The position numbers and the translations under genes were made by a program. A stretch of 37,598 nucleotides of DNA from Alphaproteobacteria bacterium (GTDB lineage Bacteria; Pseudomonadota; Alphaproteobacteria; M2410), in NCBI GenBank assembly GCA_030614785.1, contig JAUWTJ010000038.1, positions 1-37,598 of the forward strand, written 5' to 3'. Every line of letters begins with the position of its first letter. Position 1 is the first letter of the stretch. Below, in pieces: positions 31,940-37,598 of the stretch. The notes beneath the pieces are model-generated. The model was not told the origin of the DNA, made no database searches, and was given only the letters and a program-made list of their open reading frames with translations.

Positions 31940-32446
31940 GGCGCCGTCCCTGGAAGGTTTGACTGGCACGTTTGATTGGCAGACCAGTCCTGCGCCCTAA
32001 TCGGGCCCCATTTGTGCCTCATTTGAGAGGCGAAGCGGCAGAGGATCAAAGTTCTGACACGACGGCAATGTGGGCAATCTCGTTTATGTTACTGGCATCC
32101 AGCACGTTTTGAATTGCCTCATGGCTCGAGTTGCATCATTGTTGAGCTTTCAGACCCCCCGCCATATTCCCACCAATGTTCAGTCGAATTTGCCTTCTAG
32201 TGTTCTATTAACCTTAACTGACCATTTCGTCGGGGAAGTTGGTAAAACGAGCAGCGTATCCGGAAGGGATCCGGGGGGAACCAAAGGCCTGTCTTCATGG
32301 CCGAAACCAGACCTTGTGAGTGTTGCGTAGCGTGTTCGTGTCTATGAATGAGCCGGAGGACGAGTGACTTCTTCCTGCGGCGGGGCGAAACAGCTGGTGA
32401 GGGTCCGGGAGTATCCGTTGATCCGGCGCATTGACGAGGTGGCTAA
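31940..32446. other. 507-nt intergenic region inside the membrane/vWA cluster
   Basis: No convincing gene is seen. The frame 32070-32330 has no protein-like character. AT-rich DNA around 32195-32220 (ttctattaaccttaactg) could hold the promoter of the two following genes. A GC-rich segment at 32260-32310 contains ggatccggggggaaccaaag and a small GGCC/GGCC hairpin, which might be structured leader RNA; I could not match it to a known riboswitch. Confidence 0.35.
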
Positions 32447-33688
32447 ATGGGCGAGTTCTCCAACATCAGAACTTTGGCGTTCAACGACGGTAGTGGACGG
32501 GATGGCAATGACCGGGACGACAGTGACCGCGACGGGGGTGGTCGATACGACCATCAAGTTCGTGAGCAAGGTTGGCTGGAAAGAACCGGCCAGAAAATCT
32601 CGGACTTCTTCGGCAGCCTCGGCAGACGCATGGTCAGGGGCGACCCCCAGAAAGATCTGATGGATGAAGTCCTCGCAATGACCGCGATGGCAAAGCTGCG
32701 CGGCGTGCTGGGTGAAACCGATGACACCGTGCACGACATCGACACGACCCGGGAAGCGATACAACATTTCATTGACGCAAAGAGGATCGTGCTCAGCCAG
32801 GAGCTGACCAGGCCAAGCTGGGGACCGAGGATTTCCGTGCGGGACTACAAGCGCGGCAGAGACCGGGTCGGCAAGAGACTGTCAAAGGGTCTGGGTGTGT
32901 TCAGAGGCGGCAACGGCCGCCATGATCGCAGCAATGCGCTCGAACCGAACCGGCTGATGCACGAGCAGGATCAGGAGATCAGCTTCAATCTGGAGCAGGC
33001 CAGACGCTACAGCCACTTTTTGTGGCTCTATCTGGCTGCCGCCCTTGCCAGTCTGGGCATCGTCGCAGCGGCGCTGACGGTTGATTATTCCATCCTGAAG
33101 GAATTCTGGCATCAGGCCATGATGAACGAATATATGATGGTGCCGGCCGAGCTACAGGACAGCGTCAGCCTCAAGGCCCTGCAGGTTCTGTTTGCCACGA
33201 TCGGGCTCCATCTGGTACTGCGCCATTTGCCAAACTGGATGATTGCCGGGTTTACCGGTGTGATCTTTATCATGACGGTGCTGATGATGCTGGCCATCGG
33301 CTTTCTCTATGCCCACAAGACCTTGCCGGTTGAAAATCAGGCGACGGTCAATGGCGAGACCACAGAGGAAAGCGGCCTGCTGGGAGCGCTTGCAGATAGC
33401 GGCATCATGACCGGCTCGAACGCCGATGCGGAAGAGGCGGCGGGCGGACCGATTGGTCAGGGCCTCAGCGATTTCTTCGATGCCGATACGCTGGCCTGGG
33501 TCGATGCAGTTGGCTGGCTGGTCGCGCTCACCGCCATTTTCCTGGTGGTGGCCAGTATCGGGGCGCTCTTCCTTTTGTGGGGCGAACACAATATCCGCAA
33601 TTTCATCCTTGCGCGTGACTACTCCAATCGCAAATATGAGACCCAGCGACTGCGTTATGCGGAATCTGTTGCCTTGCAGATAAGTTAG
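32447..33688 (+). CDS. four-TM membrane protein with acidic N-terminus, function unknown
   Basis: A 413-residue protein. Residues 1-40 are Asp/Gly/Arg-rich and likely disordered (DGSGRDGNDRDDSDRDGGGR). Residues 45-185 are a soluble, charged helical domain (ISDFFGSLGRRMVRGDP, DEVLAMTAMAKLRGVLGE). TM segments follow at about 190-211, 243-259, 265-288 and 350-378, and a short basic tail follows the last. An acidic loop (300-345) lies between TM3 and TM4. I recognise no family. A GAGGTGG site precedes the ATG at 32447. It is followed 64 nt later by the vWA protein gene and probably forms a membrane complex with it. Confidence 0.7.
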   Translation: MGEFSNIRTLAFNDGSGRDGNDRDDSDRDGGGRYDHQVREQGWLERTGQKISDFFGSLGRRMVRGDPQKDLMDEVLAMTAMAKLRGVLGETDDTVHDIDTTREAIQHFIDAKRIVLSQELTRPSWGPRISVRDYKRGRDRVGKRLSKGLGVFRGGNGRHDRSNALEPNRLMHEQDQEISFNLEQARRYSHFLWLYLAAALASLGIVAAALTVDYSILKEFWHQAMMNEYMMVPAELQDSVSLKALQVLFATIGLHLVLRHLPNWMIAGFTGVIFIMTVLMMLAIGFLYAHKTLPVENQATVNGETTEESGLLGALADSGIMTGSNADAEEAAGGPIGQGLSDFFDADTLAWVDAVGWLVALTAIFLVVASIGALFLLWGEHNIRNFILARDYSNRKYETQRLRYAESVALQIS

Positions 33689-33752
33689 GCAAATAAGCTG
33701 GCAGATCAACAGCTAAATCAACCGGGCACGTGTTCTCGAGGGGGAGATCGGA

Positions 33753-34544
33753 ATGAACAAGTTACTTGCGACAGCCCTGCTTGGCGCTGTGATTGCCTTC
33801 TTCGTCTTTGACGGCGACAAGAAATTCACCACGCTGGTTGGCGGCCCCTCGGCCAGTGTTGCGACATCGACCCCAACGCCGGCAGCCGCTGCAAGTACCA
33901 GCAAGAAGAAATCGAGCAAGAAAACTGTGGTCCCACCGCTTGATGTTGGCGCGCCGCGCCGGGTGATTGTCGGACTTGATTTTTCTTCGTCCAACCCGCT
34001 GGTCATCGACCCGTCCTACGCTCGCAAGGTTGGCGCCCGTGTCCGCGATGAATTTGAAACCCTCGCCTTCCGCTCTGAAGTGCGCATACGGACTTTTGGC
34101 GCCTACGATTCCTCCAGCAATCCGTTTGCCTTTGATGCCGTGATATCGACCAAACAGCGTCCGGAAGTTCTGGCGCGTGACATGGAAACCTTCATCAGCA
34201 ATATTCCCTCTTTGGTCCAACAGGGAAAGATGGAGACGCAGCCCTACACCAACATCCTCGCGTTTCTGGAGGAGATGGCGATTGAGCTTGATTGCAGTAC
34301 CCTGCCGACCCAGATCATCCTGGTCACCGACGGGGTTGAAGACTCTGAATATGTCAGGCTCAAATATCGCGATGCCAAGCTGCCGCGCCCGAAAAAAATC
34401 TTTTCCGGATGCTATGAACTGCAAATGCTCGGTGTCGGCCGCGGGATTGACAGCGTGACCGAGACCGCCCGGATCCGCAAGGAGTGGAAGACCTGGGCGA
34501 AACGCGCCGGTTTCAAGAAATTCAAGGCCGTCAATGACTGGTAA
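33753..34544 (+). CDS. membrane-anchored von Willebrand factor A-like protein
   Basis: A 263-residue protein. An N-terminal signal anchor (residues 2-20, NKLLATALLGAVIAFFVFD) is followed by a low-complexity Ala/Ser/Thr/Lys linker (31-60). A single vWA-like domain spans about 68-263. All parts of the metal-ion-dependent adhesion site are visible: D76-F-S78-S-S80 (DxSxS), T166 in QPYTNIL, and D193 in ILVTDGVED. Such domains bind a partner through a metal ion, often in secreted or membrane assemblies. A GGGGGAGATCGGA stretch precedes the ATG. It is the last gene of the cluster and is followed by a strong terminator at 34597-34635. Confidence 0.8.
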   Translation: MNKLLATALLGAVIAFFVFDGDKKFTTLVGGPSASVATSTPTPAAAASTSKKKSSKKTVVPPLDVGAPRRVIVGLDFSSSNPLVIDPSYARKVGARVRDEFETLAFRSEVRIRTFGAYDSSSNPFAFDAVISTKQRPEVLARDMETFISNIPSLVQQGKMETQPYTNILAFLEEMAIELDCSTLPTQIILVTDGVEDSEYVRLKYRDAKLPRPKKIFSGCYELQMLGVGRGIDSVTETARIRKEWKTWAKRAGFKKFKAVNDW

Positions 34545-34596
34545 TTCCCCCAAAGGCGAATAAGACCCTCCCTCGTCAGGAGACTCCCCAAGACTC

Positions 34597-34635
34597 GGCT
34601 CGCTTTGATCCCCATCAAAGCGGGCCGTTTTTTTT
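34597..34635 (+). terminator. rho-independent terminator after the vWA gene
   Basis: GGCTCGCTTTGAT-cccc-ATCAAAGCGGGCC pairs along 13 bp with one wobble/mismatch and is followed by eight Ts after a G. It closes the 30.4-34.5 kb transcript. Confidence 0.9.
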
Positions 34636-34694
34636 GCTGCGGGTCATGAGGTGTCGGACTGTTTTGAGAATTGAAGAACGTAATCATCTACATT

Positions 34695-34810
34695 CCTCAT
34701 CCTGAGGGATTGCGAAGCAATCGTCTCGAAGGAGAAGGGCCCGGATGTATGCCTTCAGTGCTCGACTGGCCTCCTTCGAGACGCATCTGACGATGCTCCT
34801 CAGGATGAGG
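34695..34810. repeat. dispersed inverted repeat, CCTCATCCTGAGG ... CCTCAGGATGAGG
   Basis: The 13-nt ends are exact reverse complements. Inside, gtctcgaaggag and ctccttcgagac are also complementary, so the 116-nt element can fold into one long hairpin. The pattern is a well-known intergenic repeat of alphaproteobacteria. It lies 21 nt beyond the gluQ stop. Confidence 0.8.
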
Positions 34811-34831
34811 GTGGTGATTGTTGCTGATGAT

Positions 34832-35758
34832 TCAGCCAATCCGGAAATCAGTCCAGGGCATGCGGTCAATTTGGGCCCGGACACCTTCGGGCGACAAACC
34901 TTTTTCCCTGAGGGCGCGCAGGGTCTGGTCCTTGTCGCGTTTGGCCAGCCGCCTGCCCGCCTCGTCACGCACGAGGGGGTGATGAAAATATTTCGGGGGA
35001 TCGAAGCCGAGCAGCGCCTGAAGGACCCGCTGGATATGGGTCGCCTCGCGCAGGTCCTCGCCGCGTATGACATGAGAGATGGCCTGCAAATGGTCATCAA
35101 GAACCACGGAGACATGATAGGACGTCGGGATGTCCTTGCGGGCAAGAACGATGTCGCCGAAAAGGCGGGCATCGACTTCAAGGACCCTTTCCTCTTCCGA
35201 GGCGAGCGCGATCAGTTCCTAAAAGTGAAGCGGCAGTGCGCCGCTGGCCTGCAAATGCTCAACAGCCTTTTCAGTGTCGAGGCGCAGGGCGAAGGGCTCT
35301 CCGGCCCGCGTTCGGGCCTGGCGCTCATCGTCACCGAGGGCGCGGCAAGTACCAGGATAATGCGGTCCGTCCGGCCCATGGGGGGCGCTCACAGCCGCTT
35401 CGATTTCGGCGGCGATGTCCTTGCGGGTGCAGAAGCAGGGATAGGTGAGGCCCTCGTCTGTGAGGCGTTTGATTACTGCCTTGTATTCATCAAAGTGCTC
35501 CGCCTGACGGCGCACTGGCTCCTCCCACTCCAGGCCAAGCCAGCCAAGGTCTTCCAGGATCGCTGTATCAAACTCGGGCCGACAGCGCGACAGATCAATA
35601 TCCTCGATGCGCAGAACGAAGGCCCCGCCGCGCGCCCTGGCAAAATCATAGGCGGTGAGCGCAGAATATCCGTGCCCCGAATGGAGAAGGCCGGAGGGGC
35701 TCGGTGCAAAGCGGGTGCGTATTGATGAGCCGTTTTGGGGCCGTGCACTGGATGACAC
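34832..35758 (-). pseudogene. gluQ: glutamyl-Q tRNA(Asp) synthetase gene interrupted by an in-frame TAG
   Basis: GluQRS transfers glutamate to the queuosine base of tRNA-Asp. The N-terminal half has the HIGH-like motif in FAPSPSGLLHSGHGYSAL, LRIEDID, and the zinc-site cysteines (YPCFCTRKDI, YPGTCR). The C-terminal half has FGDIVLARKDIPTSYH, VIRGEDL, HHPLVRDEAGRRLAKRDKDQTLRALR (KMSKS-like). Both halves are in the same frame. A TAG at 35219-35221 (codon 180 of about 308) separates them, in LHF-stop-ELIALAS. So this is a nonsense mutation, a sequence error or read-through, not a frameshift. The start is a GTG at 35758. Everything else is intact, which suggests recent damage. Confidence 0.85.
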
Positions 35759-35808
35759 TTTGGCCTACTCTCTCCACATGGTTCAAACCCGGCTCGCCGG
35801 GGAAGCGA

Positions 35809-36747
35809 TCAATCTTCAAATTTGGCAGGGGCCAGGGTGCTTCTGTCAACTGTCAGAGAAAAGATATCCGGCCTGGAGTAATGGCCGCTGACATCCAGCG
35901 TTCGCCGCGCACGATGAGCCGCATCGACATCAATGTCTGCATACAGAATACTCGTGTCCTGTGTATGCGGTCCAGCGGCGATCATCCCGCCGGGCTTGAT
36001 AACAACTGCATCTCCATCATTGACCCACTTATCGTCTTCATAGAGTTCGTCGCGCTGCGGGAAATCGAGCGGAACATCACTGCCTTTCATGGCTGTTGCT
36101 GTCGCGATGACCCAGCATCCGCCTTCCTTGGCAATGTGCCGCATGGTGGCAAGCCAGTTTTCCCCGGAATCCCATGTCGGTGCGACGTAGATATCGATGT
36201 CTTGCGAATAGAGCGCGTAGCGCGCCAAGGGCATATAGTTTTCCCAACAAATCAGTGAGCCTATGCGGCCAACCGGCGTATCGACGACACGCAGTCCGGA
36301 GGCGTCGCCCTGCCCCCACACCATTCTTTCAGGATTGGTGGGCATGAGTTTTCTGTGACGATTGAGCAGCTTGCCATCTGATCCGATTGTCACAACGGTG
36401 TTGAAGAGCGTCGAGCCACTGTAGGTGCTGTCGATTTCATTCATCCCCATCACCATGGTAACCTGATGCTGTGCCGCTGCCTCCAGCAGGGGGTCCAGGT
36501 CGCCGCGCCGGATATCGACCGAGTTCTGCAACAGGCGCTGGTGAATTTCAGCGGTCACAGCGCTGTCAGTCCCGGGGCGCAGCTGCCAGATCCATGAAGG
36601 ATAGCCGGGCAGGAAGGTCTCAGGAAAAACAACAAGCGAGGCACCTTCAGCCGCAGCTTCCTCTATCGAAACGATAGCGCTTTCGATAGATTTTTGAAGA
36701 TCAAGCAAGACGGGTGGTCTTTGAATAACGGCGGCCTTGAAAGGCAT
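35809..36747 (-). CDS. nitrilase-superfamily carbon-nitrogen hydrolase
   Basis: A 312-residue enzyme with the Glu-Lys-Cys triad: E43 in VVFPETFLPGYPSW, K133 in NRHRKLMPTNPERMVW, C167 in IGSLICWENYMPL. The PETFLPGYPxW and CWENYMP contexts are those of true nitrilases/cyanide-hydrolase-like branch 1 enzymes, which turn nitriles into acids and ammonia; the natural substrate is unknown. The frame is open to 36771, but the ATG at 36747 has a GGGGA site 5 nt upstream and is preferred. It is 50 nt upstream of the gluQ start on the same strand; functional linkage is unlikely. Confidence 0.88.
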   Translation of the reverse strand: MPFKAAVIQRPPVLLDLQKSIESAIVSIEEAAAEGASLVVFPETFLPGYPSWIWQLRPGTDSAVTAEIHQRLLQNSVDIRRGDLDPLLEAAAQHQVTMVMGMNEIDSTYSGSTLFNTVVTIGSDGKLLNRHRKLMPTNPERMVWGQGDASGLRVVDTPVGRIGSLICWENYMPLARYALYSQDIDIYVAPTWDSGENWLATMRHIAKEGGCWVIATATAMKGSDVPLDFPQRDELYEDDKWVNDGDAVVIKPGGMIAAGPHTQDTSILYADIDVDAAHRARRTLDVSGHYSRPDIFSLTVDRSTLAPAKFED

Positions 36748-36871
36748 CTTTATCCCCTGATTTGCATTCAAATTTCAGGCATACTAACAGTGCGAGGTGA
36801 ACATGCCAGAGAAAATAAATCCAGCCATATCCAGACAATAGTGAATAGCCGTACCTTTCCAGACCAGAACC

Positions 36872-37540
36872 ATGCAGACCGGAACCATGATGCAAAAAAT
36901 CTCGACACATGACGAGCTTGTGGACGCGGCGCGGGGTCTGGCGGCGCGCGACGCCGACATGGCGCGGGCTTTGGTGCGGGTGGAGAAGACCATCGGCCCG
37001 CTCCCAACCGCGCTGCCGGACCGCAGCCGCCCTCCGGGTTTTGCCGCCCTGCTCAATCTGATTGTCGGGCAACAGGTCTCCATCGCCTCTGCCGCCGCCA
37101 TCTGGCAGCGCATTGAAGCCGGGGTTCAGCCTCTCACACCGGAGGTCTGGCTGGCCTTACCGAGTGACACGCTTGATACCCTGGGGCTGTCAAAACCAAA
37201 GAAGATTTATGCCACGGCTCTGGCCGAAGCGCTCATGAACGGGACGCTGGATCTGGAGGCCCTCGCCGCCCTCGCCGCGAGCGACCTTGTTGCTGCCGAA
37301 GCGCATCTGTGTGCCACAAAAGGCATTGGTCCGTGGACGGCGCGAACCTGTCTCCTCTTCTGCTACGGCGCCGCCGACATCTGGCCGACCGGCGACATCG
37401 CCCTCCACGCCGCAGCGGGCCACCTCCTCGACCTCAAAGACCGCCCGACAACACTGGAGATGCAGGACATGGCGCAAGCCTGGCAACCGGCGCGCGGCGT
37501 CGCGGCCCATATTCTGAGGGCGTATTACAAGACGATGTGA
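36872..37540 (+). CDS. AlkA-type DNA-3-methyladenine glycosylase (HhH-GPD)
   Basis: A 222-residue base-excision repair enzyme that removes alkylated bases from DNA. It has an N-terminal helical part with FAALLNLIVGQQVSIASAAAIWQR (about 57-80). The helix-hairpin-helix is LCATKGIGPWTARTCLLF (about 146-163), followed by the catalytic D175 in WPTGDIALHAA. It is shorter than E. coli AlkA (about 280) because the N-terminal TBP-like domain is missing, as in many HhH-GPD glycosylases. Start codons at 36872, 36887 and 36890 are possible; the last has GGAA at the best spacing. The gene is divergent from the nitrilase gene. Confidence 0.88.
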   Translation: MQTGTMMQKISTHDELVDAARGLAARDADMARALVRVEKTIGPLPTALPDRSRPPGFAALLNLIVGQQVSIASAAAIWQRIEAGVQPLTPEVWLALPSDTLDTLGLSKPKKIYATALAEALMNGTLDLEALAALAASDLVAAEAHLCATKGIGPWTARTCLLFCYGAADIWPTGDIALHAAAGHLLDLKDRPTTLEMQDMAQAWQPARGVAAHILRAYYKTM

Positions 37541-37598
37541 GGGGGGGGGGGGCCTTACACAAATATTATAAAGATATACAAATGAAATATTTTGAGCC
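37541..37598. other. poly-G run and AT-rich window end
   Basis: Directly after the glycosylase stop there is a run of 12 G (37541-37552), then AT-rich DNA (aatattataaagatatac). The run is prone to length change and to sequencing error. No gene can be seen before the window ends. Confidence 0.6.

Noticed and set aside
32255-32325. Possible c-di-GMP-type riboswitch before the four-TM protein
   Set aside because: Short stretches resemble parts of known riboswitches, but the core pairing pattern could not be made to fit.
35107-35221. Frameshift in gluQ
   Set aside because: Both halves are in the same reading frame; the interruption is an in-frame TAG.
34745-35725. Long plus-strand open frame (326 codons) opposite gluQ
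   Set aside because: The minus strand encodes unmistakable GluQRS motifs; the plus frame is a codon-bias shadow without recognisable domains.
1-37598. CRISPR array
   Set aside because: No regularly spaced direct repeats were found; the repeats present are hairpins or dispersed elements.

Overview
The window looks like a chromosomal segment of an alphaproteobacterium. The evidence is the ethylmalonyl-CoA pathway genes (ccr, ecm, mcd), a Coq7-type ubiquinone hydroxylase, an ExoD-type membrane protein, an ETF/3-hydroxybutyryl-CoA dehydrogenase/cobalamin adenosyltransferase neighbourhood, and several dispersed palindromic repeats of alphaproteobacterial style. Coding DNA is moderately GC-rich. 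The genus cannot be told from the sequence; a marine or soil Hyphomicrobiales-like lineage would fit.

Layout. 1-3.3 kb is accessory DNA: the end of a LOG-family gene, three small membrane-protein genes, a PEP-CTERM secreted protein, and a cluster of hairpin/tRNA-end repeats leading into tRNA-Leu(CAA). 3.4-6.2 kb holds exoD, dsbB, coq7 and a methyltransferase. 6.3-14.6 kb (minus strand) is a fatty-acid/electron-transfer block (3-hydroxybutyryl-CoA dehydrogenase, etfA, etfB ... cobalamin adenosyltransferase, two-TM protein). It is split by a block made of a TetR regulator, an alpha/beta-hydrolase-glycosyltransferase fusion, a methyltransferase and a YbjN-like protein. 14.8-17.6 kb is an acyl-CoA ligase/crotonase/thioesterase operon. 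17.7-21.1 kb has a PPP phosphatase, a sensor kinase and a cupin. 21.1-26.5 kb is the ethylmalonyl-CoA gene set: mcd and ccr on minus, ecm divergent on plus.

The most striking structure is at 26.4-28.55 kb. The last 65 nt of ecm occur again about 2.07 kb downstream with one synonymous difference. Between the copies lies a two-gene, more AT-rich islet encoding an HD-domain nucleotide hydrolase and an overlapping YwgA-like protein, with its own promoter. This looks like a small element inserted into the 3' end of ecm that restored the reading frame, and it is a candidate defence or toxin-antitoxin module. A second candidate undescribed system lies at 30.4-34.6 kb: two unrecognised genes (one a single-TM coiled-coil protein), a four-TM protein and a membrane-anchored vWA protein with an intact MIDAS motif, closed by a strong terminator. 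The window ends with a gluQ gene interrupted by an in-frame amber codon, a nitrilase-family gene and an AlkA-type DNA glycosylase.

How the genes connect: Ccr, Ecm and Mcd carry crotonyl-CoA to mesaconyl-CoA. The 3-hydroxybutyryl-CoA dehydrogenase works upstream on acetoacetyl/3-hydroxybutyryl-CoA, ETF takes electrons from acyl-CoA dehydrogenases such as Mcd, and the adenosyltransferase makes the B12 coenzyme that Ecm needs. So the minus-strand 6-14 kb block and the 21-26 kb cluster are functionally linked, with accessory islets inserted around them.
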